NCBI RefSeq assembly: GCF_028288465.1
Contig: NZ_JAQBNR010000019.1
Coordinates: forward strand, 124,001 to 188,000
Length of the DNA stretch: 64,000 nucleotides
Origin: Ferruginibacter sp.
Lineage (GTDB): Bacteria; Bacteroidota; Bacteroidia; Chitinophagales; Chitinophagaceae
Direction of reading: 5' to 3'
The notes below the pieces were generated by a model. It was not told where the DNA came from, did no database searches, and saw nothing but the letters and a program-made list of their open reading frames with translations. Of the stretch, positions 1-9,715 are shown one piece after another; within the stretch, counting starts at the first letter, position 1, and each line of letters starts with the position of its first letter. The translations under genes were made by a program, and so were the position numbers.

Positions 1-2853
1 TTCAATACCACAGCCTATCCATATTTTGTTGTTGATGCGGTTCAGGGAGATGCTGATGAAGACAACAAAAAGTTATTGGGCAAGATTGAAAAACTGGATC
101 TTACAAAATATGTAAACACTGAAATATTCAGTGAAGATGATAAAATACTGCTGCAGCAGATACGCAAATTGCAGGCCTCGGAAGTAAATAAATACCTCAA
201 CAGGAATTCACCTTTCAGCGGCATTTGGGAAAATATTATTCAAACGGATGGTGATGAATTTCCTGAGGAAACGAAATTGCTTATAACTGAATACCTGCAA
301 CCAAAGCTGAAGAAGCTGTTTGAAGAGCAGCGGGAAAATCCTTTTGTATATTACCTGCCAAAACACAAGGCTTTTAAAACAGAAAACCTGGTTGAAGTAG
401 CATTGAGCGATAATTTTATTGAACCGCAGTTTAAAATAGTAGCTAAAGATGATTATTTTGAGTTGCAGTGCCGCTTTAATATCAATGGTGCGGCGCAACC
501 TGTTACAGGTAATGAATGCAGCAACAGCCTGTTGTTTTTATACAATCATATTTTTTACCTGTGGCAAAAAGCAGAAGATGTTTTACAGGCAGAAAAATTT
601 ATTAAAAACGGCAATGTAAAATTGAGCAAGGAAAACTGGGCGGCGCAGATGCAAAAGACCATCATGCCCTTGACCAAGGAATATAAGGTGGAGTTTGACA
701 AGTCGCTGGTAAAAGAAATAAAAAGCGGCGAGCCGGAAGTGAAACTGATGTTGCAGGAAAAGGGCGATTACCTGGTTTTTCAGCCCATTTTTACCTACCA
801 GGGGTTTGAAACAAGGGCTACCGATAAAGAGACCATTACCATCCCGGACGGTGATAAGATATTGATTGTACATCGCAACAGGGAGGCAGAGCAACGGTTT
901 ACAGACATGTTGTCTTCCCTGCATTCCCAGTTTATTCAACCGCAGGAAGGCAACAGTTTAATTTTAAAAGGATCGGATGTATTGCGCAATAACTGGTTCT
1001 TTTTGTTTGTGGATGCTATGAAGGAAGCCAAAATTCCTGTGTTTGGTTTTGAGGCTTTGCGCAACTTCCGGTTCAATACTGCCCGGCCATCTACGCACAT
1101 ACACGTCAGCAGCGGGTTGGACTGGTTTGATGCCAAAGTGGAGATTGATTTTGAAGGTCAGCGTGTGGGAATCAATGATATTAAAAAGGCCCTCGCAGCC
1201 AAACAATCTTTTGTACAGCTGGGTGACGGCACACTGGGCATTTTGCCGGATGAATGGTTGAAGCGATACTCGCTGTTATTTAAAGTAGGCGATGGTAAAA
1301 ATGATAAACTGCGTTTGTCAAAATACCACATGAGTGTGATTGATGAGCTGTATGAAAACAGGGATGCCACAGAATTAAGCTTTGCGCTGGACGAGAAATT
1401 TCAACGCCTGAGAGAATACAAGCAAATACCGGAAATAGCTGTTCCGGCTGAATTACAGGCTGTGTTACGTCCTTATCAAACTGCAGGTTATCAATGGCTG
1501 AATTATCTGAACGAAGTAGGCTGGGGAGGTATTTTAGCGGATGACATGGGTTTGGGTAAAACCGTACAGGCGCTCACCATGCTGCAACAATACAAAACAC
1601 AGGAAGCCGGTCTAAGGGCGATTGTAATTTGCCCAACCACCCTGATCTATAACTGGGAGAATGAAATTAAAAAATTCACGCCCGAACTTACCTGGCTGAT
1701 TCATCACGGCAGTATGCGTACCCGGGATGTGGCAGAATTGCAGAAAGTAAATGTGGTAATTACTACTTACGGAACGCTGCGCAGCGATATACAAACGCTG
1801 ATGAAAATTATGTATGATTATGTGGTGCTGGATGAAAGCCAGGCGATTAAAAACCCGGCATCTAAAGTTACAAAAGCTGCCTGTTTATTAATAGCAAAGA
1901 ACCGCTTGTGCATGAGCGGTACACCATTGCAAAACAATACGTTTGATATTTTTGCCCAGATGAATTTTTTGAATCCGGGCTTGCTGGGCAGTATGGATTT
2001 TTTCAGGAATGAGTTTGCAACACCGATTGATAAATTTGGCGAACAGGAACAAAAAGACCACCTGCGCAAATTGTTATATCCATTTATTTTAAGGCGTACC
2101 AAGGAGCAGGTGGCTAAAGATTTACCGGAAAAAACAGAAACCATCCTGTTTTGCGAAATGGAAAAAGAGCAGCGAAAAATTTATGATGCTTACCGGAACA
2201 GTTACCGGGATAAGATCATGGGCGTAATCGATCAGCAGGGTATAGATAAATCACAGTTGACCATTTTACAGGGCTTGATGAAACTGCGGCAGATATGTGA
2301 TAGTCCTGCTATTTTGAACGAAGAAGAAAAATATCCCAATCACTCGATTAAACTGGATGAATTAACCAGGGAGATATTTGAAAACATTGGTGAACACAAG
2401 GCGCTCGTATTTTCGCAGTTCCTGGGCATGCTTGCACTTATAAGAGAAAAACTTACGGAGCAGGGTATTCCTTATGAATATTTTGATGGTAGCACCAGTA
2501 TTACCGACAGGCAGAGGGCAATAGACAATTTCCAGAACAACGATGAGTGCAGGGTATTTCTTATCTCGTTAAAAGCCGGAGGTGTGGGTTTGAACTTAAC
2601 TGCAGCAGACTATGTGTATATCGTCGACCCATGGTGGAACCCGGCTGTTGAACAACAAGCTATTGACCGTACACATCGTATCGGACAAACAAAAAATATT
2701 TTTGCTTACCGGATGATTTGTATAGACACGATAGAAGATAAAATTCTGCAGCTGCAGGAACGTAAGCGCAAACTCGCGAGCGAATTAATTTCTGACGATA
2801 TTAATTTTGTGAAAGCACTCAGTAAAGCAGATGTGGAATATTTATTCAGCTAA
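1..2853 (+). CDS. SNF2-family DEAD-like helicase, 5' truncated by window edge
   Basis: The frame is open from the first base, so the true start lies before the window; the TTG at 76 is only an internal codon. About 950 residues are visible. The C-terminal half is a Swi2/Snf2 ATPase: a Walker A with GLGKT near nt 1545-1563, a motif II DESQ (in place of DEAH) near nt 1831, MSGTPLQNN near nt 1912, and a helicase C domain ending in DRTHRIGQ near nt 2668. The N-terminal ~450 residues are poorly conserved, as is usual in bacterial SNF2 proteins, which often carry a SWIM zinc finger further upstream (outside the window). The expected role is ATP-driven DNA translocation or remodelling of nucleoprotein complexes; the substrate is unknown. 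Family certain, function uncertain. Confidence 0.93.
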   Translation, partial: FNTTAYPYFVVDAVQGDADEDNKKLLGKIEKLDLTKYVNTEIFSEDDKILLQQIRKLQASEVNKYLNRNSPFSGIWENIIQTDGDEFPEETKLLITEYLQPKLKKLFEEQRENPFVYYLPKHKAFKTENLVEVALSDNFIEPQFKIVAKDDYFELQCRFNINGAAQPVTGNECSNSLLFLYNHIFYLWQKAEDVLQAEKFIKNGNVKLSKENWAAQMQKTIMPLTKEYKVEFDKSLVKEIKSGEPEVKLMLQEKGDYLVFQPIFTYQGFETRATDKETITIPDGDKILIVHRNREAEQRFTDMLSSLHSQFIQPQEGNSLILKGSDVLRNNWFFLFVDAMKEAKIPVFGFEALRNFRFNTARPSTHIHVSSGLDWFDAKVEIDFEGQRVGINDIKKALAAKQSFVQLGDGTLGILPDEWLKRYSLLFKVGDGKNDKLRLSKYHMSVIDELYENRDATELSFALDEKFQRLREYKQIPEIAVPAELQAVLRPYQTAGYQWLNYLNEVGWGGILADDMGLGKTVQALTMLQQYKTQEAGLRAIVICPTTLIYNWENEIKKFTPELTWLIHHGSMRTRDVAELQKVNVVITTYGTLRSDIQTLMKIMYDYVVLDESQAIKNPASKVTKAACLLIAKNRLCMSGTPLQNNTFDIFAQMNFLNPGLLGSMDFFRNEFATPIDKFGEQEQKDHLRKLLYPFILRRTKEQVAKDLPEKTETILFCEMEKEQRKIYDAYRNSYRDKIMGVIDQQGIDKSQLTILQGLMKLRQICDSPAILNEEEKYPNHSIKLDELTREIFENIGEHKALVFSQFLGMLALIREKLTEQGIPYEYFDGSTSITDRQRAIDNFQNNDECRVFLISLKAGGVGLNLTAADYVYIVDPWWNPAVEQQAIDRTHRIGQTKNIFAYRMICIDTIEDKILQLQERKRKLASELISDDINFVKALSKADVEYLFS

Positions 2854-3188
2854 GTAAATGGCAACCTTTTTTCTTAATAAAGTATTTATCAAGAGGCAAT
2901 AAAATTTTTAAGCCTTGAAAATTCGTTCTGCGATTCCGAAGTAAATACACTTTTAAAAGCGTTGAAAAAAAATTTTACAAAAGAAGGCATGGAGGAGGAT
3001 TTTGGTTGGTTTGGGTTTTTCATATCATTGGTTTTTTAATTCATAAAGCTAATTGATAGGATCAAGCATAACAAGCGTGGATGTTCGTAATTTTACAAGT
3101 AGTATTTTCCGAAATTTTATCCACAATTGTGGCCGTTATGTTAATAACTCAGCAATGAAAAAAATATTGTATACCAACAAGATTTTTT
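2854..3188. other. 335-bp gene-poor, AT-rich gap
   Basis: This lies between the SNF2 gene and the 3' end of lspA. I see no convincing gene. A 52-codon open stretch (2881-3039, + strand) has no ATG except one 16 codons before its stop. A perfect 12-bp palindrome, CCACAATTGTGG, lies at 3121-3132 and overlaps a perfect DnaA-box 9-mer at 3117-3125. No strong terminator hairpin is visible. Confidence 0.5.
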
Positions 3189-3698
3189 TTAAAAAGAAGT
3201 TTTAGCCTGCGCTGGCCTTTTATCCTGGTAAAAAAGAAGAAGCCCGATAGCGCCAGCTGTCACACACATATCTGCTATATTAAAAATGCCCGTCCTTATA
3301 CTTCCCAGTCCCACATTCATAAAATCGGTAACATGCCGGTCAAATAAAATACGGTCAACAATATTACCGATACCACCTGAAAACAAAAGGGCCAGGGAAA
3401 AGACTTTCATGGGATTCATGTTACGGAGATTTTTCAGCGTATATGTAAACAGGCCCAGCAAAAAGGCAAGCGGTAATATACTCAACAGCCAAAAGCTGGC
3501 TTTTACCGGAAGGTCGTCGCCCAAACTCATTGCTGCGCCAGTGTTTTCAACGTATTCCAGTCTTACCGTATCATGCATATAAGACAACGGTTCCTTGTTT
3601 TTAAGTTGTTGTTTTGCAATGTCTTTTGTAATTCTGTCGCAGCTGATGAATGCAAAACAGCTAACGCAAAACAATAAAATTTTAATCCTGGTTTTCAT
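3189..3698 (-). CDS. lspA: Lipoprotein signal peptidase (signal peptidase II)
   Basis: Integral-membrane aspartyl protease that removes signal peptides from diacylglyceryl-modified prolipoproteins. I chose the ATG at 3698 (169 residues, normal for LspA) over an upstream in-frame start that would add 15 hydrophilic residues. Four hydrophobic segments are visible. The two catalytic aspartates are D115 in GNIVDR and D143 in FNIAD; the early DRITK and the EYVENTGAAMS segment are also typical. The window has clients for it: the SusD-like protein, ActE and LptC all carry lipobox-type N-termini. It stands alone between a gene-poor gap and mqnC, which runs in the same direction upstream. Confidence 0.93.
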   Translation of the reverse strand: MKTRIKILLFCVSCFAFISCDRITKDIAKQQLKNKEPLSYMHDTVRLEYVENTGAAMSLGDDLPVKASFWLLSILPLAFLLGLFTYTLKNLRNMNPMKVFSLALLFSGGIGNIVDRILFDRHVTDFMNVGLGSIRTGIFNIADMCVTAGAIGLLLFYQDKRPAQAKTSF

Positions 3699-3822
3699 AT
3701 CATCAATGTGAAAGTGTATAATATTGGGTTGCCTAGATATCAAGCATTATCAAAAAGAAAGAAAGTTTGTTGATCAATTAACAACCCTTTAAAAGGCCTA
3801 ATCACTTCAGATCAACACCTGT

Positions 3823-4947
3823 TTAATAATCAATTACCTGTTCTTCCATCATAACAGGCATCTGCCTGAACTCATATTGCTGGTTGCGTAACTGTGGTTC
3901 AAAGCCGGCTTCTTTAATGGCATCCTGTATTCCTTTGCTGGTAAAGCGATGCGGGGCGCCCGCGGCACTTACCACATTTTCTTCAATCATGATACTGCCA
4001 AAATCATTGGCGCCTGCATTTAAACACAACTGGGCTGTTTTTTTACCTACCGTAAGCCAGCTGGCCTGGATATTTTTTACATTGGGCAACATAATCCGGC
4101 TCATCGCAATCATTCGTATGTATTCCTCGGCTGTTGTGAGGTTGTGTACACCCCTTATTTTGGCCAGCAATGTATCTACATCCTGGAAAGTCCATGGAAT
4201 AAAGGCGATAAAGCCTTTCGCATTTTCCGGTTTGCGACTTTGTACTTCTCTTATTTTTGCTAAATGCTCAAAACGTTCGGTAATGGTTTCTACATGGCCA
4301 AACATCATGGTAGCACTGGTTGTAATGTTTAATTCGTGTGCTTCATGCATAATATCCAGCCACTCCTGGCTGCCACATTTTCCTTTGCTGATCAGGCGAC
4401 GCACCCTGTCCGTCAATATTTCTGCTCCGGGGCCTGGTAAACTGTCAAGACCGGCTTCTTTTAACGCCATCAAAACTTCTCTGTGCGTACTTTTTTCCAA
4501 CTTGGTAATATGAGCTACTTCCGGCGGCCCAAGCGTATGCAACTTTATGTTAGGATATAAGCTTTTCAATTCTTTAAACAAGCCTGTGTAATAGCTTAAA
4601 CCTAAGTCGGGATGATGACCACCCTGCAACAGCAATTGCTCACCACCATACCGGATGGTTTCATCAATTTTTCTTTTATAGGTTGCTATATCTGTTATAT
4701 AGGCTTCAGGATGCCCGGGAACACGGTAAAAATTACAGAATTTGCAGTTGGCAATACATACGTTGGTAGTATTTAAGTTCCTGTCAATAATCCATGTCAC
4801 TTTTCCATGAGGTACTTGTTTTATCCGCAGTTCATTGGCCACAAACATTAATTCCGCCAGGGGCGCATGTTCAAATAAAAAAACACCTTCTTCTACCGTT
4901 AAAAATTCAAAAGCCAGCGCTTTCTGATATAATTCGTCTAGTTGCAT
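3823..4947 (-). CDS. mqnC: Cyclic dehypoxanthinyl futalosine synthase (radical SAM)
   Basis: Radical SAM enzyme of the futalosine route to menaquinone; it cyclises dehypoxanthinyl futalosine. The ATG at 4947 gives 374 residues; a GTG two codons upstream is also possible. The cluster ligands are C64, C68 and C71 (CIANCKFC followed by NFYR), the form typical of MqnC rather than MqnE. LLQGGHHPDL and LPGPGAEIL are further family motifs. A TAATTTTG box (minus strand, 4972-4979) lies 24 bp upstream and could be a -7 element, though I see no clear -33 partner. Menaquinone is the expected quinol donor for the ACIII encoded 11 kb away. No other mqn gene is in the window. Confidence 0.92.
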   Translation of the reverse strand: MQLDELYQKALAFEFLTVEEGVFLFEHAPLAELMFVANELRIKQVPHGKVTWIIDRNLNTTNVCIANCKFCNFYRVPGHPEAYITDIATYKRKIDETIRYGGEQLLLQGGHHPDLGLSYYTGLFKELKSLYPNIKLHTLGPPEVAHITKLEKSTHREVLMALKEAGLDSLPGPGAEILTDRVRRLISKGKCGSQEWLDIMHEAHELNITTSATMMFGHVETITERFEHLAKIREVQSRKPENAKGFIAFIPWTFQDVDTLLAKIRGVHNLTTAEEYIRMIAMSRIMLPNVKNIQASWLTVGKKTAQLCLNAGANDFGSIMIEENVVSAAGAPHRFTSKGIQDAIKEAGFEPQLRNQQYEFRQMPVMMEEQVIDY

Positions 4948-5137
4948 AAACACCTTTTAAATAATAAGTAACAAAATTACACTCATTAGGTTGTATATTT
5001 ATTTACAGGCAAAATAATTATACCTGCCTTCTGCTGCCTGTTACAGCATTTGCCATACTGAAGCTGCCTGCAGGTTATTTTATACGTATCAGTGTCGGAC
5101 TTAACTGATAACCGCGATAACGTAAATATATTTTGGG

Positions 5138-6328
5138 ATGATTAGGAAAATCTGCTTATTGATTACAATACTTTTTGCGGTAAATTGTTATGGGCAGGAA
5201 TTGTTGACACCCGTGCTTAAAGCAAATTATCTTACCAAATTTCCGTTTAAACAATTTAGTGGCGGTGTAATGGTAATAAAAGCAAAGTTGAACAATATAA
5301 AAGATTCCCTCAATTTTATACTGGATACAGGCAGCGGCGGCATCTCCCTTGACTCTTCCACTGCAGCTCATCTTAATATTAAACTAACACCCTCCGACAC
5401 CATCATCACCGGTATGGGTAATAGTCATAAAGTTAGTTTTGCTTTTAACCAAACACTGCATTTTCCTGGTTTATCTATTGAACGATTAAATTTTCATATA
5501 AATGACTACGACGTGTTGACCAGTGTCTATGGTGAAAAGGTGGATGGCATTATCGGGTATAGTTTTTTCAGGCGCTATATTGTAAAAGTAAATTTCGACA
5601 GTTCGATAATAGAAGTGTATAGCCCCGGGGAAATAACTTATCCTAAAAATGGCTCGTTGCTTCATCCGCTGTTTACTACCCTGCCTATACAAAACCTGGC
5701 TATAAAAGACAGGCGTAAAATTGATTTCAATTTTTATTTTGATACCGGAGCCGGCCTTTGCTTTTTAATGAGCGACAGGTTCGCTGAGGACAGTGCCATC
5801 CTGCTTTCAAAACGAAGGCCGATGTTGACACAGGCGGAAGGAATGGGCGGTAAAATCCAAATGAGGGTTACCGTGATAAAACTGTTGCAGGTAGGCCGAT
5901 ATAAATTCAGAAACGTTCCAACTTATTTATACAGTGATGAATTTAATGTAACCTCTTATCCAAATGTTGGCGGATTGCTGGGCAACGATTTGTTACGGCG
6001 CTTTAACCTGGTTATCAATTACCCCAAACGCGAAATTCACCTGCAGCCAAACACTCATTTTGCTGATCCCTTTGATTATTCCTATACGGGCATGGCTGCT
6101 TATTTTGTTGATGGCAATATCCTGGTGGATGATATTATACCAGGCTCACCTGCGGAAAGGGCCGGTATCCTTAAAGATGATATTATTATTAGTGTCAACA
6201 ATAATTTCAGTAATAATATCATGCAATACAAAGACATCTTACAATCTGCCAAGGAAAAAATTAAAATTATCGTGCGGAGAAAAGGAGAACTGAAACAACT
6301 TTTTATTAAACCAAAAACTATTTTATAG
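5138..6328 (+). CDS. Secreted retropepsin-like aspartyl protease with C-terminal PDZ domain
   Basis: 396 residues starting with a signal peptide (about residues 1-19). There are two retropepsin-type active-site motifs in one chain: DTGSGG with D63 and DTGAG with D202. This looks like a duplicated half-protease folding as an internal dimer. A PDZ domain follows (about residues 310-395, with PGSPAERAGI and a DDIIISVN strand). Periplasmic or surface proteins of this layout are common in Bacteroidota; their substrates are not known to me. The gene is divergent from mqnC with 190 bp between them. It ends 36 bp before the M16 pair, so the three could be a peptidase group, but the M16 genes have their own promoter-like box. 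Confidence 0.82.
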   Translation: MIRKICLLITILFAVNCYGQELLTPVLKANYLTKFPFKQFSGGVMVIKAKLNNIKDSLNFILDTGSGGISLDSSTAAHLNIKLTPSDTIITGMGNSHKVSFAFNQTLHFPGLSIERLNFHINDYDVLTSVYGEKVDGIIGYSFFRRYIVKVNFDSSIIEVYSPGEITYPKNGSLLHPLFTTLPIQNLAIKDRRKIDFNFYFDTGAGLCFLMSDRFAEDSAILLSKRRPMLTQAEGMGGKIQMRVTVIKLLQVGRYKFRNVPTYLYSDEFNVTSYPNVGGLLGNDLLRRFNLVINYPKREIHLQPNTHFADPFDYSYTGMAAYFVDGNILVDDIIPGSPAERAGILKDDIIISVNNNFSNNIMQYKDILQSAKEKIKIIVRRKGELKQLFIKPKTIL

Positions 6329-6364
6329 CAAAAGTTTATAACAACTCTACCCTAACTTTGCCCA

Positions 6365-7603
6365 ATGATTCAATATGAGAAATTTACCCTTGATAACGGA
6401 CTAAGGGTATTGGTACACACCGATACGAGTACCCCGATGGCAGTAGTAAATGTTATTTATGATGTAGGTGCAAAAGACGAAAACCCCGAAAAGACAGGCT
6501 TTGCACATTTGTTTGAACACCTGATGTTCGGCGGCAGCATCAACATTCCCACCTATGATGAGCCTTTACAGGTGGCAGGCGGCGAAAACAATGCTTTTAC
6601 CACCAATGATCTTACCAATTATTATTGCCAGTTACCGGCAGAAAATATTGAAACTGCTTTTTGGCTGGAAAGTGACCGTATGTTAAGTCTTGCTTTTGAT
6701 GCCAAAAGCCTGGATGTACAGCGTAAAGTTGTATGCGAAGAGTTTAAGGAGCACTACATCAATAAACCCTACGGTGATGTTTGGCATAAAATGCGGGAGC
6801 TGGCTTACAGCAAACATCCCTACCGCTGGATGACCATAGGCAAAGAATTGAAACACGTGGAAGATGCCACTTTGCAGGATGTAAAGGATTTTTTTTACAA
6901 GCATTATACACCGGTAAATGCCATATTGGTAGTTGCAGGCAACATCACTGCAGAAGCGGTAAAAGCGCTGGCAGAAAAATGGTTTGGGCCAATTCCTTCA
7001 GGTACAAAATACATTCGCAACTTGCCTGTTGAACCGCCACAAACCGCGCCGAGAACAGCAGAAGTAAAAGCCAATGTACCGATAGATGCCTTGTACAAAT
7101 GCTGGCACATTTGCTCCCGGCTGGATGACCGCTATTACGTGACCGATTTAATTACAGAAATATTAAGTGGCGGAGGTTCATCCCGTTTATTCCAGGCCCT
7201 GGTTAAGGAAAAACAATTGTTCAGCAATATTGAATGTTCACATTCGGGTAGTACGGATGCCGGTTTGTTGAGTATAGAAGGTAAGCTGGTAAAAGGCGTA
7301 CAAATGAAAGATGCCGAGGCGGCGCTGATGGAAGAAATTTATACCCTTCAGCAAAAAGGCATTACCGAAAAGGAGCTGCAAAAAGTAAAAAACAAAACGG
7401 AAAGCAGCCTGGCTTTTGAAGATATGAGCGTGATGAGCCGGGCTACCAATCTGGCGATGTACGAATTACTGGGCGATGCTGAACTGATCAATACTGAGCT
7501 AAACAAATACCAGGCTGTTACAACAGAAGAATTGCTGAATGAAAGCAAAGCCATTTTTAATGAAAATAATTGCAGCACGCTGTATTATTATTCCAATAAC
7601 TAA
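6365..7603 (+). CDS. M16-family zinc peptidase, catalytic subunit
   Basis: 412 residues, a pitrilysin/processing-peptidase type M16B protein. The inverted zinc motif HLFEH is present (H48, E51, H52), and a downstream glutamate-rich helix (VVCEEFKEHY) can supply the third ligand. No signal peptide is seen, so it is probably cytoplasmic. The partner gene starts 23 bp downstream and lacks the zinc motif, which matches two-gene bacterial M16B enzymes where one chain is catalytic and the other shapes the chamber. A TAACTTTG box at 6353-6360 ends 4 bp before the ATG; if it is a -7 element the transcript would be nearly leaderless. Confidence 0.9.
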   Translation: MIQYEKFTLDNGLRVLVHTDTSTPMAVVNVIYDVGAKDENPEKTGFAHLFEHLMFGGSINIPTYDEPLQVAGGENNAFTTNDLTNYYCQLPAENIETAFWLESDRMLSLAFDAKSLDVQRKVVCEEFKEHYINKPYGDVWHKMRELAYSKHPYRWMTIGKELKHVEDATLQDVKDFFYKHYTPVNAILVVAGNITAEAVKALAEKWFGPIPSGTKYIRNLPVEPPQTAPRTAEVKANVPIDALYKCWHICSRLDDRYYVTDLITEILSGGGSSRLFQALVKEKQLFSNIECSHSGSTDAGLLSIEGKLVKGVQMKDAEAALMEEIYTLQQKGITEKELQKVKNKTESSLAFEDMSVMSRATNLAMYELLGDAELINTELNKYQAVTTEELLNESKAIFNENNCSTLYYYSNN

Positions 7604-7626
7604 ATAACGTTTCCTGTTGCAGGAAC

Positions 7627-8922
7627 ATGAAAAGCACATATTACATGCTAAACAGAACAACGCCGCCCTATATAAAAGATGCCATTGAATTTGACCTTCA
7701 GCTGAAACCATACGAAAAAATGGTTCTGGATAACGGGGTTGAAGTGTACGCTATTGATGCCGGCGCCCAGGATGTACTGCAGATGGAAATGATATTTTAT
7801 GCCGGTAACAGTTTTGAAAGAAGCAATGCGGTTGCCGCTGCCACAAGCTATATGCTAAAAAACGGCACTTCCACCAAAACTGCTTTTGAGTTAAATGAAC
7901 ACTTTGAATATTATGGTGCCTATTGTAACCGGACCTGCAAGCATGAAACAGCGTCGCTGACACTGCACACCTTAACCAAACATTTGAGTGCGGTGCTGCC
8001 CGTTGTAACGGAGATGGTTGCCGATTCAATTTTTCCAGAACAAGAGCTGGCCATTTATAAACAAAACAGCAAACAAAAGTTATCCGTCAATCTGCAAAAA
8101 TGCGATTTTGTTGCCAACCGTTTGATAGATGCTTATGTATTTGGCGAAGATCATCCATATGGTAAATATATTGTAGCTGCAGACTACGATGCACTAACTA
8201 CCGCACAACTGAAAGAGCATTTCAATCAATATTATTTAAACGGCCACTGTGTAATATTTGTAGCCGGTAAACTGCCCGGCAATTTATTTGATCTATTAAA
8301 TACACAATTTGGGAAACTAAGTCTGAAACCAGGCGCACTGTTGGTTACGAAGACTATTGTGCCGGCAGCCACAAAAAAATACCGGGTTGTCAACGATTCC
8401 GAAGGTGTGCAGGGCGCTATCAGGATTGCCCGCGATTTCCCCAACCGTCACCACCCTGATTTTATGAAGATGATGGTGCTTAACACAGTGTTCGGTGGCT
8501 TTTTCGGTTCCAGGTTAATGAGCAATATCAGGGAAGATAAAGGCTATACATACGGCATACACAGCTATGTACAAAACCACCTGCAGGATTCCGCTTTGCT
8601 CATTAGCACAGAGGCTGGTAAAGATGTAGCCGAAGCAACCGTGGAAGAAGTGTATAAGGAAATGAAAATATTAAGGGAAGAACTGATTGACGAAGAAGAA
8701 TTGCTGTTGGTTCGCAACTATCTTATCGGTAGTATTCTTGGCGACCTGGATGGTCCATTCCACATTATTGGCCGCTGGAAAAATATTGTGCTCAATAATT
8801 TAGACGAACAGTATTTTTATGATTCGGTAAAAATGATCAAAACCATCCCGGCAGAAGCTTTAAGGGAACTGGCCAATAAATACCTGCAGCCGGAAGCCTT
8901 TTATGAGCTGGTTGTTATTTAG
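7627..8922 (+). CDS. M16-family peptidase, non-catalytic partner subunit
   Basis: 431 residues with the M16 fold but no HxxEH motif where one is expected (about residues 60-100). The C-terminal half has the conserved FFGSRLMSNIREDKGYTYG block, which holds the Arg/Tyr pair that binds substrate in M16B partner chains. It follows the catalytic gene by 23 bp, so translation is probably coordinated and a heterodimer is likely. ATG at 7627 is used; a second ATG at 7648 is possible. The gene is followed by 140 bp of non-coding DNA without a clear terminator. Confidence 0.88.
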   Translation: MKSTYYMLNRTTPPYIKDAIEFDLQLKPYEKMVLDNGVEVYAIDAGAQDVLQMEMIFYAGNSFERSNAVAAATSYMLKNGTSTKTAFELNEHFEYYGAYCNRTCKHETASLTLHTLTKHLSAVLPVVTEMVADSIFPEQELAIYKQNSKQKLSVNLQKCDFVANRLIDAYVFGEDHPYGKYIVAADYDALTTAQLKEHFNQYYLNGHCVIFVAGKLPGNLFDLLNTQFGKLSLKPGALLVTKTIVPAATKKYRVVNDSEGVQGAIRIARDFPNRHHPDFMKMMVLNTVFGGFFGSRLMSNIREDKGYTYGIHSYVQNHLQDSALLISTEAGKDVAEATVEEVYKEMKILREELIDEEELLLVRNYLIGSILGDLDGPFHIIGRWKNIVLNNLDEQYFYDSVKMIKTIPAEALRELANKYLQPEAFYELVVI

Positions 8923-9062
8923 AAATAATGGCCTGGAAGTTTGAAGGAAAATGTTATGCAGACGCTTCTCACAGGGTGATTTTTTTAAACATTGGTCAAA
9001 TTTCACAAGCCTGTTTAGAATTGATAAATAATACTATTATCTTTAAAGGATAAGCGCAGCAA

Positions 9063-9422
9063 ATGAACTTCGTATATAAAATTCTGATTACTACGGTAAA
9101 CGTTTTTATACTGGCAGCCATTTTACCCGGAGTAGAAATTGTAAATAACAATATTGTAACCGCGGTAATAGTAGCACTGGTACTGGCGGTGCTGGATGCA
9201 ATAGTAAAACCCTTGCTGATTTTGTTGACATTGCCCGCCACCATTTTGACCCTCGGTCTCTTTTTATTTGTAATCAATGCCTGCATCATTTTACTGGATG
9301 CCCATTTTGTACACGGTTTCCAGGTGGATGGTTTCTGGTATGCGTTATTGTTTAGCGTAGTACTTTCCTTCTTTAATTCGTTTGTACACAAGCGGGCTTT
9401 TCCTGATCAAAAAAGCAGGTAG
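9063..9422 (+). CDS. Small four-helix membrane protein, PF04020 type
   Basis: 119 residues, mostly hydrophobic, with about four membrane helices and a central AxxAxxxPxLxxLTLPxTxxTLG-like pattern. This is the family named after phage holin superfamily IV (YvlD-like), but it is widespread on chromosomes and there is no phage gene nearby. Function unknown. It has non-coding DNA on both sides (140 and 293 bp), so it is probably transcribed alone. The 293-bp stretch after it (9423-9715) shows no gene, tRNA or clear terminator. Confidence 0.8.
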   Translation: MNFVYKILITTVNVFILAAILPGVEIVNNNIVTAVIVALVLAVLDAIVKPLLILLTLPATILTLGLFLFVINACIILLDAHFVHGFQVDGFWYALLFSVVLSFFNSFVHKRAFPDQKSR

Positions 9423-9715
9423 TTGCAAAATACAGTTACCTTCTCTCAAACCTCTTTTTTTTATTCGGCCTCAATAAACCATTATTACTTTTAGGCGTTT
9501 CAATAGCCTATAAAAAAGCAACTCAATTTTCTTTCACTGGCTGCGAAGGCCCACACCAGACAATAGTTTATCACACTTTCAGATAAATAACAAGCCGGGA
9601 AATGTAAAGAAATCATTCATCAAAAAATCAGCCATCAGACATTTCCGTAAAGCGTTTGTGCGCTCACTAACATCCATTAACTTCACGTCCTGATTCATCC
9701 ACTAAACAAAAGGGT

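Noticed and set aside
2881..3039. 52-codon open frame downstream of the SNF2 gene
   Set aside because: No start codon at a sensible position, no recognisable motif, and the length is easily reached by chance in AT-rich DNA.
3117..3132. Perfect DnaA-box 9-mer TTATCCACA overlapping a 12-bp palindrome, suggesting an origin
   Set aside because: Only one box is present in the gap. A given 9-mer is expected about once per two windows of this size by chance, and no dnaA, repeat cluster or gene-order sign of oriC is seen.
5138..6328. Retroelement or mobile element, because of the retropepsin motifs
   Set aside because: No reverse transcriptase, integrase or terminal repeats; the protein has a signal peptide and PDZ domain.
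9063..9422. Phage remnant, because of the holin-type family name
   Set aside because: No other phage gene nearby; this family is chromosomal in many bacteria and the name is historical.
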